A program made the translations under genes and the position numbers. From Ruegeria sp. SCSIO 43209 (lineage in GTDB: Bacteria; Pseudomonadota; Alphaproteobacteria; Rhodobacterales; Rhodobacteraceae): a DNA stretch of 64,000 nucleotides. Of this stretch, positions 53,681 through 61,689 are shown piece by piece (positions within the stretch are counted from its first letter, which is position 1; every line of letters starts with the position of its first letter). Below the pieces are notes generated by a model. That model worked only from the letters and a program-made list of their open reading frames with translations. It did not search any database and was not told the origin of the DNA. Location of the stretch: assembly GCF_019904295.1 (NCBI RefSeq), contig NZ_CP065360.1:1-64000 (forward strand). Direction: 5' to 3'.

Positions 53681-54085
53681 TTGGACAGTGAAGCAACAAA
53701 TGACATCGAAAATGACACCAGCCTTCAGGCGGTCGAGATCGCGACTCAGAATGACCTGTTTCGGAAAGCCCTGATCGACCCAAATGCAGCGAATGAATTG
53801 CACTCGAAGGACATTCAGGGGCAGGTGTTTGTCACACCCGGTGTGTCCGGCGAAGGGATGGAGTTTCAGACTGCGGCTTTGGTTGCAGTGGCGTCGGATG
53901 ATCAGTTTGACGAAGGCAATGACCCTTATGGCGATCACACTTTCGGAACAGTGACGGTCAGCGGCCAGAAGCTGTTCTGGAAGATCGATCTTTACGACAC
54001 GGATTACAGATACGGGTCCGACCGCCCGTTTGATCCCGCAGTGACGCGCCGTGTCCTGACCATCATGTGCCCCAGCGAATACTGA
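53681..54085 (+). CDS. DUF3768 protein
   Basis: This 134-aa protein is of an uncharacterised family common on alphaproteobacterial plasmids. Typical segments are NDLFRKALIDPNAANELHSK (replacing the usual start of the domain), YGDHTFGTVTVSGQKLFWKI and DYRYGSDRPFDPAVTRRVLT. No ATG exists in a suitable place. TTG at 53681 with AAAGGAGAG about 7 nt upstream is a good start; the frame open to 53324 is GC-rich non-coding. It is the first gene of the predicted leading region, so anti-defence or establishment roles are possible. Confidence 0.85.
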   Translation: MDSEATNDIENDTSLQAVEIATQNDLFRKALIDPNAANELHSKDIQGQVFVTPGVSGEGMEFQTAALVAVASDDQFDEGNDPYGDHTFGTVTVSGQKLFWKIDLYDTDYRYGSDRPFDPAVTRRVLTIMCPSEY

Positions 54086-54109
54086 TTTCCACCGCAGCTC
54101 GGAAAGGGG

Positions 54110-54232
54110 GTGATCACAATAAGTCAGGAAACCTTGCAGCAACGACGGCGCGAAGCCGTTGAGCTGGTCAAGAAGGGAGGTCTCTCCGCCAAGATCGGCC
54201 TCGCCTTCTTGAAACAACACGCAGCCGCTTAA
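54110..54232 (+). CDS. 40-aa small protein
   Basis: GTG at 54110 lies close behind GGAAAGGGG. The product reads SQETLQQRRREAVELVKKG then LSAKIGLAFLKQHAAA: basic and helical, with no known domain. It is between DUF3768 and the ParB-like gene on the same strand and is too well equipped with a ribosome-binding site to ignore, though unproven. Confidence 0.55.
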   Translation: MITISQETLQQRRREAVELVKKGGLSAKIGLAFLKQHAAA

Positions 54233-54243
54233 GCGGCCCCGCT

Positions 54244-54261
54244 CTACCCCGGAAGGGGTAG
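54244..54261 (+). other. GNRA-type hairpin before the ParB-like gene
   Basis: CTACCCC (54244-54250) pairs with GGGGTAG (54255-54261) around the loop GGAA. No U-run follows, so termination would be weak. It may act in RNA processing. Confidence 0.5.
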
Positions 54262-54306
54262 GGCACCCTTAACACAAAGCGAAACACTCAAACAAGGATT
54301 TGCCCC

Positions 54307-56172
54307 ATGAGCAAAGTTGAAACCTTCACCGCACCGGAAGTCATCGAAACCATTGCCCTGTCCGATCTCTACCTGTCGGATCTGAACCCACGTCAGGACG
54401 TTACCGAGGCGGGCATCGCACTGCTGGCCGATAGTCTGGTCATGTGCGGCCTGATCCAGAACCTCAGCGGCCTGCGCGATGCGGATGGCAAAGTCGCCAT
54501 TGTTGCCGGTGGTCGCCGCTTGCGGGCATTGAACATCGCCGTGACCGAGCGCGCCGATCTGGCACAGGTTCCGGTTAAGGTCACCGACAACCCGTTTGTA
54601 GCCGAGCAATGGGCCAATGCGGAAAACACCGCCCGCGAAGAACTGGACCCGGTGGACGAGGTCCGTGCCTATGGCAAGTTGGCGGAGAAATCCCTGTCTG
54701 TTGCAAAGATCAGCAACGCCTTTGGCGTCACCGAGGCGCATGTGCGCCGCCGCCTCGCACTGGCCGGTCTGCCCACCGCCGTACTGGATGCGCTCAAAGC
54801 CGGTGAGATCAGCATGGGTCTGGCCAAGGCCATGACCGTCAGCACCGAGGAAGAGAAAATTCTGGAGGTGCTGGAACAGGCCAAGGAGTGCCGGTGGTTC
54901 AGTGAGCATGATGTCAAACAGGCCCTGACGTCGGAGGCTGTCAGCAGCACCAACCGCAAGGCCGTGTTTGTCGGGCAGGGTGCTTATGTTGAGGCGGGTG
55001 GCACCGTCACCGCTGATCTCTTTGCCGATGAGACCCTGTTCAATCAAGGCGCGTTACTGGATCACCTGTTTGCCGAGAAGCTGGCAGCAGAAGCAGAGAA
55101 GCTGCGTGAAGTGGAAGGCTGGGACTGGGTGGACACCCATGATGAAAGCTACACCCCCTATGGGTTTTCGGGAAGCGAAGGCATGCACCGTCTGGAGATG
55201 GTGAGCCGGGAGTTCACCGAAGAACAGGCCGAGCGGTATGACGAGCTTGCTGAACTCTATGAGGCTGAGGCTCTGGACGCCGATGGCGAAAAGGAACTAG
55301 CCGCGCTCGAAGACTATGCCGCGCCGTCTTATTCCGACACGCAGCGCAAACTGTCCGGCGTGTTTGTCTATGTCGGCAACAGTGGCGAGATCAAAACATC
55401 ATCGGCCTATGTCGCGGCAGAACATGTGCAGGCCGCCATTGAGGCTGGTGTTCTGGCAACGATCAAGGAGCCCGAAATTAAGGAGACACCAAAACCGGCC
55501 TATTCACAGAAGTTCATCGACGACATGGTAGCGATCCGGTTGGCGGCGGTTCAAACAGCCCTGCTGGACAAGCCTGATTATGTGCTGAGCCTGTTTGCCT
55601 TCTCCAGCACCCCGGCCTCGGGTCTGACCAGCACCCTGTTTGGGTTTGGCTATGGTGGCGCTGAGCGGAACACGCCTCAGAGCGACGACCAGTTCATCCT
55701 CGACCTACGTCTTGGCGGAGAACGGGATGAGGCGGCGGAGGCAGCTTATGACCGGTTACAGGAGATGGCCGCACAAGGCAGCGTCGAGGCGTTCACAGCG
55801 TTTCGCGATCTGGGCAAGAAGACCCGCAACGGTGAGATCACAGCCTTTCTGGCGCGGCGGTTTCTGACTCAACGCCCGGAGTTCATGGCGGAGATCGAGG
55901 CTGAGATTGGTGCTGACATGCGTACGATCTGGACCCCGTCGGCAGAGAACTGCTTCAAGCGCCTGAAAGGCTGGCAACTGGATGATCTCTACAAGAACTT
56001 GCTGGACCTGCATGTTGACACTGACATGTTCAGAGCCTTCGCGAAATCCAAGAAAGGCGCAAAGAACGAGGCGCTGCACAAGCTGTTCAACGACAACGCG
56101 CATCAGGCGGCATTGGGCGTGACCGAGGCGCAGAAAGCCCGGATCGATGCGTGGGTGCCGGATTGCTTCTGA
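54307..56172 (+). CDS. large ParB/Spo0J-like protein of the leading region
   Basis: This 621-aa protein has an N-terminal ParB domain (IALSDLYLSDLNPRQDVTEA, GGRRLRALNIAV, ENTAREELDPVDEVRAYGKL) and a ParB helix-turn-helix (SVAKISNAFGVTEAHVRRRLAL, about residues 136-157). A long C-terminal part of unknown fold follows, with FKRLKGWQLDDLYKNLLDLH near the end. It is far longer than partition ParB proteins, and the plasmid already has RepB. Similar large ParB-like proteins (YubM type) sit in leading regions of F- and I-type plasmids. A role just after DNA entry is therefore more likely than partition. Confidence 0.88.
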   Translation: MSKVETFTAPEVIETIALSDLYLSDLNPRQDVTEAGIALLADSLVMCGLIQNLSGLRDADGKVAIVAGGRRLRALNIAVTERADLAQVPVKVTDNPFVAEQWANAENTAREELDPVDEVRAYGKLAEKSLSVAKISNAFGVTEAHVRRRLALAGLPTAVLDALKAGEISMGLAKAMTVSTEEEKILEVLEQAKECRWFSEHDVKQALTSEAVSSTNRKAVFVGQGAYVEAGGTVTADLFADETLFNQGALLDHLFAEKLAAEAEKLREVEGWDWVDTHDESYTPYGFSGSEGMHRLEMVSREFTEEQAERYDELAELYEAEALDADGEKELAALEDYAAPSYSDTQRKLSGVFVYVGNSGEIKTSSAYVAAEHVQAAIEAGVLATIKEPEIKETPKPAYSQKFIDDMVAIRLAAVQTALLDKPDYVLSLFAFSSTPASGLTSTLFGFGYGGAERNTPQSDDQFILDLRLGGERDEAAEAAYDRLQEMAAQGSVEAFTAFRDLGKKTRNGEITAFLARRFLTQRPEFMAEIEAEIGADMRTIWTPSAENCFKRLKGWQLDDLYKNLLDLHVDTDMFRAFAKSKKGAKNEALHKLFNDNAHQAALGVTEAQKARIDAWVPDCF

Positions 56173-56349
56173 ACCTAAAAGGGCAGGGCGCTTTGCGCCC
56201 TGCCTATCAATCTCTGGCTGTGTCAGCCTCAATGGCAAAAACTCAAAGTGGCATTGCGTAATTACCCCGTCGCGCATAGCTATCAGGGGCCAGTCACCCG
56301 GCTCATTCTCAAAAGCGATCACTTGACCCAAACGGATTTGGAAAGACCC

Positions 56350-56886
56350 ATGGACACCTCATCGAACAAGCTCGAGAAAGCCGCCCGCCGCGTTTGGAAA
56401 TCCGCGCAGATGTTTGTCGGGTTTCATACGGATCAGAAAGGCAAGCCGCGCGAACAGCCAAAGCTCTGGCCGCCAAAAAACGGGAGCGCATCGATCCACA
56501 ATGATCCCAACGCGCAAGAAGCGATTGTTGTGGTGAAAGCCGCTGATCCTGAGGCCGCGCAAGACGTGCAGATCAAGCTGCATCCAAACCGTATCGTTGT
56601 GCGCCGAGACGCGGATATGTGGTGGCAGGGTGTGGCCGCGGATGAGAATTCCGTGACGGTCCGCATGGCTGACAACACGATCATCGAAATCCGCCATGAC
56701 GGGTCGGTGAAACGGCGCTCGACGGAAGATGAAACCCATGTTGAAGCCGATGGCAGCATCTTCAAGTTCACGGAATTTGCCGAGGCACATATGACGGGCG
56801 ACGGTGTGGAAATGACACGGCGCACCGAGGATCGCATTGCCACGATCACAGCCGACGGTGTTGTCGATCGCGCGCGCAAGCGTTAG
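56350..56886 (+). CDS. conserved hypothetical plasmid protein
   Basis: This 178-aa protein starts MDTSSNKLEKAARRVWKSAQ. The middle and C-terminal parts have repeated beta-strand segments with polar alternation (VTVRMADNTIIEIRHDGSV, IFKFTEFAEAHMTGDGVEMT, IATITADGVVDR), like a beta-solenoid-type tail domain. No family is recognised. ATG at 56350 is used; the frame's upstream extension has no conserved look. It lies in the predicted leading region and is followed by an intrinsic terminator. Confidence 0.75.
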   Translation: MDTSSNKLEKAARRVWKSAQMFVGFHTDQKGKPREQPKLWPPKNGSASIHNDPNAQEAIVVVKAADPEAAQDVQIKLHPNRIVVRRDADMWWQGVAADENSVTVRMADNTIIEIRHDGSVKRRSTEDETHVEADGSIFKFTEFAEAHMTGDGVEMTRRTEDRIATITADGVVDRARKR

Positions 56887-56928
56887 CCTGCACTCAATAC
56901 CTCGAGACTTTCCTTCGGTTAAACTTGT

Positions 56929-56955
56929 GGCCCGCTTCGGTGGGCCTCTTTCTTG
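56929..56955 (+). terminator. intrinsic terminator after the 178-aa gene
   Basis: GGCCCGC (56929-56935) pairs with GTGGGCC (56940-56946) around a TTCG loop (one G-U pair), followed by TCTTTCTT. A second hairpin, CGCATGG/CCATGCG, lies at 56965-56985. Confidence 0.8.
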
Positions 56956-56985
56956 GAGCGGCATCGCATGGCCTTTTTCCATGCG

Positions 56986-57404
56986 CGGGTCCTGCCGTCA
57001 GGGGCGCGGGTCGTGGTTATGTCACCGCGATAGCCACCCCGCCAAATTGAGCCCGGCTGATCACCTGCTCCGCACATGCGCGGACCAGGGCCGGACCGTC
57101 CAGTCTTTGGCCTCCGCCAATTGGAAAGCGCGACTTGCACCGCCAGCGATCCTTCATTCTTTGCCACGAAGGTCATTCCGCTTCTGAAAGGCCACAACTA
57201 CTCGGTAGTAGGCATGCGCCTTTGATGGATCGGGGTGATGTTGCCGCCACATAGAGTATCGCTTTGTTCAGATGACCCGTGCGCAGCGATCCCAGAAAGT
57301 CTTGCCTGTTCACTTGGCCTGACAGTTTCAAACCCATTGCCGGAGATGATCCTCGGCTGCGGTGTTTCTGAAGGGATGAACATAAGCGGGCAGTCGGGGA
57401 AGGC
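56986..57404. other. gene-free part of the leading region
   Basis: No coding sequence is recognised between the terminator and the palindrome cluster at 57405. Together with flanking parts, 56887-57553 is a 667-bp stretch that contains hairpins but no genes. Confidence 0.5.
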
Positions 57405-57485
57405 GCGCGGTGCCCGGTCCGGGCACCGCGCTTCAACAAGGAATTTCCCCTGCGCCTGCGGCGCATTCCGCGCGGATCAAATTCC
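57405..57485. promoter_or_regulatory. palindrome cluster before the 66-aa gene (candidate single-strand promoter)
   Basis: 57405-57431 is a near-perfect palindrome with 13-bp arms (GCGCGGTGCCCGG, one central base, then its complement). Next, GGAATTT (57440-57446) and AAATTCC (57479-57485) enclose TGCGCC-TGC-GGCGCA (57451-57465). The cluster lies 70-150 bp upstream of the 66-aa gene. On single-stranded DNA it would fold strongly. Confidence 0.6.
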
Positions 57486-57553
57486 CTGCTGACGTCCCCT
57501 TGTTGCCCGCTTTTCTCATGTTCATCGAAACACGCCAAAGCGAGGATCAAACA

Positions 57554-57754
57554 ATGGCAACTCAAACTTTGAAACTGAACGTCAAGACCGGTGAAAAAGA
57601 AGGCAAGAATTTCTGGGATCGCTGCGGGGTTCTCTTCGTAAGCACCGATGAGGCTGGCAACATCACCTCGATCCAGGTCAAGCACAACATGTTCCCCGGC
57701 GTCGAGATGGTGGCCTTCCCAAAGCGGAACGATGACGAGCCCGTCACCGAATGA
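57554..57754 (+). CDS. 66-aa conserved plasmid protein
   Basis: This small protein of beta-rich look reads TLKLNVKTGEKEGKNFWDRC, LFVSTDEAGNITSIQVKH and FPGVEMVAFPKR. ATG at 57554 follows GAGGATC. No domain is recognised. It is the leading-region gene closest to oriT, so it would be the first to enter a recipient, and it has a strong palindrome cluster upstream. Proteins in this position are often anti-restriction or establishment factors; nothing here proves that. Confidence 0.75.
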   Translation: MATQTLKLNVKTGEKEGKNFWDRCGVLFVSTDEAGNITSIQVKHNMFPGVEMVAFPKRNDDEPVTE

Positions 57755-57792
57755 CGAAAGGGCAGGGCGGCGTAAGCCGCCCTTTCCCGTGC

Positions 57793-57941
57793 TCCGGCCG
57801 AAGAGCCGGACGACATACGCGCCACCCGTGGCGCGCGGCCCAACGGCCGGGCAGGCGCACCGTCCGGCCGCAACGCGGCAGTTCGCACCCCTGCCACACC
57901 CGCCGCGCAAGCGGCGGGAAACAGAGCGCGCTGAGGCGCGC
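57793..57941. other. array of five GC-rich hairpins between the 66-aa gene and oriT
   Basis: The hairpins are TCCGGC/GCCGGA (57793-57810), GCGCCA/TGGCGC (57819-57834), CGGCC/GGCCG (57836-57849), CCCGCCGC-GCAA-GCGGCGGG (57899-57918) and GCGCG/CGCGC (57926-57941). They are packed into 149 bp of non-coding DNA. They may serve strand processing, termination toward oriT or second-strand initiation. Confidence 0.6.
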
Positions 57942-58086
57942 GAAAAATGCCATACTGAACTTGAACGTGCCGGTATGTGACGGGCGCTGTTCAGGCAGCC
58001 CACGCTTTGCGTGATTGCCCTGCGCCAGTCCACCGGCACCCACGCCTGCTGGCTGGAAAAGGGGCGGGACCCTTTTCCCGGCGCGG

Positions 58087-58183
58087 AAATTGCCTCCAAG
58101 AGCAAAACTGTTCCGAGGGCAATTTGAGAAAATACAAATTTCTAAAATCACCCCGGTTTCCTCTTGGAGAGTATGACAGGATA
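58087..58183 (-). other. oriT: predicted origin of transfer (oriT) with IncP-like nic site
   Basis: An inverted repeat AAATTGCC (58087-58094) and GGCAATTT (58118-58125) is followed by TATCCTG on the minus strand at 58177-58183. This matches the nic core YATCCTG cleaved by IncP/Ti-type (MOBP) relaxases. It lies directly upstream of the mobC-like and relaxase genes, the usual position. If cleavage follows the IncP pattern, the minus strand is transferred and DNA at lower coordinates (57.7 down to 53 kb) enters first. Confidence 0.65.
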
Positions 58184-58189
58184 AGGTAG

Positions 58190-58657
58190 TTGTGTTACAA
58201 ATCGAAAATACAACTAAAGATTGATTGCGATTTGGCCGAGAGCAAAACTTCTGACACCACCGTCTTTTCCGTACGTTTGCCAGTGGATGCGCTGGAGCGT
58301 CTTGAGGCGGCTGTGACCGTGCTGGGAGCCAAAAGCCGCAACCAGATCATCCAACGACTGATCTATCGCCTGATCGGTTATCTCGATCCTGACCCAGTTG
58401 TTGTGGATCTCTGGCAGAAGCACTTGCGGCAGGTTCAGGGTGGATACACCAACCTCAACCAGCTCGCGAAATCGGCCAAGCGCGGCACTGTGATCTGGAC
58501 GGACGACGACCGCCGCGACGTCGAACATCTCCATCGCGCGATCATCCAGCACCGGCAAGACTTGAAAGCGATGATAACAGCGGCCCGCCGAAACCGAGAA
58601 CCAGAATCCGCCATTCGCCGGATCTTGCGCGACGACAATTGGAGGCCTGAAGAGTGA
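58190..58657 (+). CDS. MobC-like relaxosome accessory protein
   Basis: This 155-aa protein has a ribbon-helix-helix domain (TVFSVRLPVDALERLEAAVT, KSRNQIIQRLIYRLI) and a basic C-terminal part (RRDVEHLHRAIIQHRQDLKA). Such proteins bind oriT and help the relaxase melt and nick it. No ATG is present; TTG at 58190 is 8 nt after AGGA in AGGATAAGG, so that ribosome-binding site overlaps the predicted nic sequence. The stop overlaps the relaxase GTG (GTGA). Confidence 0.8.
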   Translation: MCYKSKIQLKIDCDLAESKTSDTTVFSVRLPVDALERLEAAVTVLGAKSRNQIIQRLIYRLIGYLDPDPVVVDLWQKHLRQVQGGYTNLNQLAKSAKRGTVIWTDDDRRDVEHLHRAIIQHRQDLKAMITAARRNREPESAIRRILRDDNWRPEE

Positions 58658-60489
58658 CCGCTGCGGCTCACGATATGACAGCAGGCGACTTCCTGGAGCT
58701 TGCCTTCCGCGAGGCTCAGAAAGGTGTCGATCGTTCTAAGCAGATCACTCAGCAGCTGCAGACCGCCAAGCGCATGAAGTTCATGATCTCGCGGGCCTCA
58801 TCCATCAAGGCTCGGCTAGGTGCTGTGGTTGGAAAGCCTGAGGCGGTTGTGAAACACGTCCGCAAAGGTGGGGTGAAAAACGCGCATGAGTTGCGCCGCC
58901 AGATCAATTATCTGACCGTCAGGGCAGAGGGTGTGTTGGACATTCGAGACAATGGCGTGACACCGCTCGATGCGGATCAGGTCAGTGATTTGATCGAGAC
59001 TTGGGCCGAGGATTTCAACGGGAAAACCAACTACGGTTACACCCGTCACATGATCGTTTCTTTTCCCGAAGGCACCTATCCGGACGCCGCTCATGAGGCC
59101 GGTTTAGAGTTCGCAGATCGCCTGTTTGGCAGCGGTGAATTTGGCGATACCTGGGACTACCTGACAGTGTTCCATAACGACACTGAAAACCCCCACGTCC
59201 ACATCGTTGTGAACAACCGAGGCGTCGAACATGGGCAGTGGTTGGCTATGGGTATGAGCAGCGAAATGAACATCGACGTCCAGCGCTCTATCCAGGTCGA
59301 GGTTGCTGAGGAATACGGAATTGAGCTGACCGCAACGACCCGCCTTGAGCGCGGATTGCGGCAGGAAGTTGAGACGGACACGTGGAAAGTTCAGGCCGGA
59401 ATGTCGGTTGTTGAAAGCACTCCGGAAGTCGAAGTTTCGGCCCGCGACATGGCCGCCGATGTGATGACTCTCTCCATCGCAAGAATGTCGGATCTGTTTG
59501 ATGAGCGCGCCAACGCCGTCAAAGACCGGATCGAAGAGTTTGCCATCAAGCTCGTTGAAGGAGAGGAACCTATGGTATCGAGAATGGAACATCTACTGGA
59601 TCAGGCCCATCATTTTGATGACTATGGCGAGCCGGGAGACCCGTCTTATGTGTCGCCCGAAGTCATGAGCAACTTGCGGCGACACATCGAATTAGGCGGT
59701 TCTGAGGAAACAATCGCGCCCGAGCTGAAGGCTCAGGTTGTTGCCCATATCAGCAACGTTCGGGACAACGAACTGAGCCATCCGTATCTGTCTGCCCTTG
59801 CTGATATTATCGATAACAAGGAGTTCCAGGCGTCCGCAGATTATGCCCCGGCAGCACGCCGCTACGAGGTCTATATGCAGGACACCTTGGGCGAGGGGGC
59901 CTATGAGGACTTCCAGACTCAGACGAAAGAACTGCTGCAATCCATCGACAAGATGGAAGGGCTGGCCCGTGAGGTCGACGACCCAAATCTGCGTGTCGCT
60001 ATGGACATTCAGATTGGCGAGCTGAAGGGCTACGTTGCGGATCTGCGCACCAACGATCCGGACCGTCAAGCCTTCATCATCGAGGACCGCCGCTATTCAA
60101 CGATGATGGGAATGGGCACCGCCGAAATGGATGTCTTGGACTATCCAGAGGCTGACAAGTGGGCGGCGATCCGCAAGGAAGTCACCGACAGGGCCAGCAG
60201 CTACGGCCTTGATGGCGAGGCGTTCGTTGCCCGCTTTGGCGATCATCAGAACGTCACTTTGGGCACAACAATGGGATGGCGCATCGACGACATTTCGACC
60301 GCCGCAGCCCACTTCCAGGCTCAAGGATTGTCGGACGGCCACGACCGAGCAGAAGCCGTTGTTGACGAGCTGCACCAGCTTGCGTCTTCCAAGATCATCG
60401 CAATCTCAGAAGAACTTTCAGACGTTCACGCCCGCGCAATGCACCCGCTCTTGCAGGGGCGGGGCGACGATGACGGACACAGCCTATAA
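58654..60489 (+). CDS. MOBP-type relaxase (VirD2/TraI-like)
   Basis: The relaxase nicks oriT and carries the strand to the recipient. Starting at GTG 58654 (GGAGG 8 nt upstream) it has 611 aa. The relaxase core covers about residues 60-250: the catalytic Tyr is probably Tyr86 in QINYLTV, and the metal-binding triad is in FHNDTENPHVHIVVNN (His174, His181, His183). The C-terminal half (from about residue 307) is an unnamed helical domain that is duplicated as the next gene. An ATG at 59572 with GGAGAGG 5 nt upstream could start this half as a separate 305-aa protein. Confidence 0.9.
   Translation: MTAAAHDMTAGDFLELAFREAQKGVDRSKQITQQLQTAKRMKFMISRASSIKARLGAVVGKPEAVVKHVRKGGVKNAHELRRQINYLTVRAEGVLDIRDNGVTPLDADQVSDLIETWAEDFNGKTNYGYTRHMIVSFPEGTYPDAAHEAGLEFADRLFGSGEFGDTWDYLTVFHNDTENPHVHIVVNNRGVEHGQWLAMGMSSEMNIDVQRSIQVEVAEEYGIELTATTRLERGLRQEVETDTWKVQAGMSVVESTPEVEVSARDMAADVMTLSIARMSDLFDERANAVKDRIEEFAIKLVEGEEPMVSRMEHLLDQAHHFDDYGEPGDPSYVSPEVMSNLRRHIELGGSEETIAPELKAQVVAHISNVRDNELSHPYLSALADIIDNKEFQASADYAPAARRYEVYMQDTLGEGAYEDFQTQTKELLQSIDKMEGLAREVDDPNLRVAMDIQIGELKGYVADLRTNDPDRQAFIIEDRRYSTMMGMGTAEMDVLDYPEADKWAAIRKEVTDRASSYGLDGEAFVARFGDHQNVTLGTTMGWRIDDISTAAAHFQAQGLSDGHDRAEAVVDELHQLASSKIIAISEELSDVHARAMHPLLQGRGDDDGHSL
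59560..59574 (+). promoter_or_regulatory. internal ribosome-binding site and start within the relaxase gene
   Basis: GGAGAGG (59560-59566) lies 5 nt before an in-frame ATG (59572) that begins MVSRMEHLLDQAHHFDDYGE. The paralogue downstream begins MVSRTDYLLNEVEHFAPYSK at its own ATG, so the two starts are homologous. This supports real use of the internal start. Confidence 0.6.
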
Positions 60490-60576
60490 GGAGTTCACCC
60501 GGTCTGCCTGATGAGCGCGCCAACGCCGTAGGTAGATCCATCACAGAGTTTTCCATCAACTCGCAAAGGAAAAACT

Positions 60577-61614
60577 ATGGTTTCGCGTACAGACTATCTT
60601 TTGAACGAAGTCGAACACTTCGCACCCTATTCCAAATTTGATCAATCCGCCCCGCGTGAAGATCGCGTTTCAGAGCAGATCGACATCATCAAGAAAGAGC
60701 AGCAAGCGATGGGCTATGATCGTGCCGCCATCGCTTCAAACAGCTTCGACATCGAGGACCAGGCCAACCGCCGTGTTGACGAACATACGGCGCAACAAGA
60801 TCTGGTCGGAGAACTGAAAATCGAATTGGAGGCTGGGGAGCGGTCAGGGGAGCCGGTTGATCTGAACGATATGCAGGCTTTGGTTTCTCAGCACATGAAC
60901 GATGCTCAGGAATACGATCTCTATCACCCCTACTATTCGTCTCTTGCGGATCTGTCCGGCGACAAAGGTTTTCAGGATTCCGACGACTACCAGTCGCCCG
61001 GTGATCGCTATGTTCAGTATATGCAATCTGCTCTGGGGCAGGCCGGTTTCGAGAACTACGAACAGCAGACCAAGGACATTGTGAACTCCATCGAGAACAT
61101 GGAGGCTCTTGCACGAGAGGTCGAAGATCCGCATCTGCGTGCTGCAATGGACGTGCAGATCGGAGAGCTGAAGGGCGATGTTGCCGAGCTACGCCCATAC
61201 GACACCGACCTGCAGGCGTACACTGTTGCTGACGACAGTTACACCACATCCATGAATGCGGCCGAGATGGACAACCTGGACCCGTCCGAGGCCGAAAAAT
61301 GGCTGGCAGTGCGTGACGACATAGTTGCAACCGCCAACAGCTTCGGACTCGATGGAAACATGTTCCTGGCCCGCTACAACGATCATGACAGCGTTTCAGT
61401 CGGCACCACGGCGACTTGGAAAGGCGCGGACATTTCCAACGCCGTCGCCCACTTTAACAGCCAAGGTGTTCCGGACAGCTACGAGCGCGCCGAGGCCGTT
61501 GTCGGTGAGCTGCACCAAGTTTCATCCAGCAAGATTGCTGCCGTGGTGCAAGAGATTGCCCATACCCGCGAACAGGCCACCCACGTCCATGACGATGATG
61601 GGCACAGTCTTTAA
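60577..61614 (+). CDS. free-standing paralogue of the relaxase C-terminal domain
   Basis: This 345-aa protein is homologous over its length to relaxase residues about 307-611. Examples are HPYYSSLADLSGDKGFQDSD against HPYLSALADIIDNKEFQASA, MDVQIGELKGDVAELR against MDIQIGELKGYVADLR, and identical DDDGHSL ends. The N-terminal part has about 40 extra residues. The intergenic 60500-60576 is decayed relaxase sequence, including a 20-nt identity (60510-60529 with 59500-59519). It arose by tandem duplication. No known domain; a role with the relaxase is likely. Confidence 0.85.
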   Translation: MVSRTDYLLNEVEHFAPYSKFDQSAPREDRVSEQIDIIKKEQQAMGYDRAAIASNSFDIEDQANRRVDEHTAQQDLVGELKIELEAGERSGEPVDLNDMQALVSQHMNDAQEYDLYHPYYSSLADLSGDKGFQDSDDYQSPGDRYVQYMQSALGQAGFENYEQQTKDIVNSIENMEALAREVEDPHLRAAMDVQIGELKGDVAELRPYDTDLQAYTVADDSYTTSMNAAEMDNLDPSEAEKWLAVRDDIVATANSFGLDGNMFLARYNDHDSVSVGTTATWKGADISNAVAHFNSQGVPDSYERAEAVVGELHQVSSSKIAAVVQEIAHTREQATHVHDDDGHSL

Positions 61615-61638
61615 CCACGTGAGCAGCCCTTTATGACG

Positions 61639-61689
61639 GGTCCAACGTGATTGTTAGTGCATGATCGGCCTGTGTTCCATCGGGATGAT
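61639..61689 (-). pseudogene. 3' end remnant of an IS3-family transposase
   Basis: The minus strand encodes SIIPMEHRPIMH and a stop, matching the end of the IS3 OrfB at 19636 (SVVPMDQRPTMH). The adjoining GATTGTTAGTGCAT is identical to that element's end region. Only about 50 bp remain. Confidence 0.75.
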
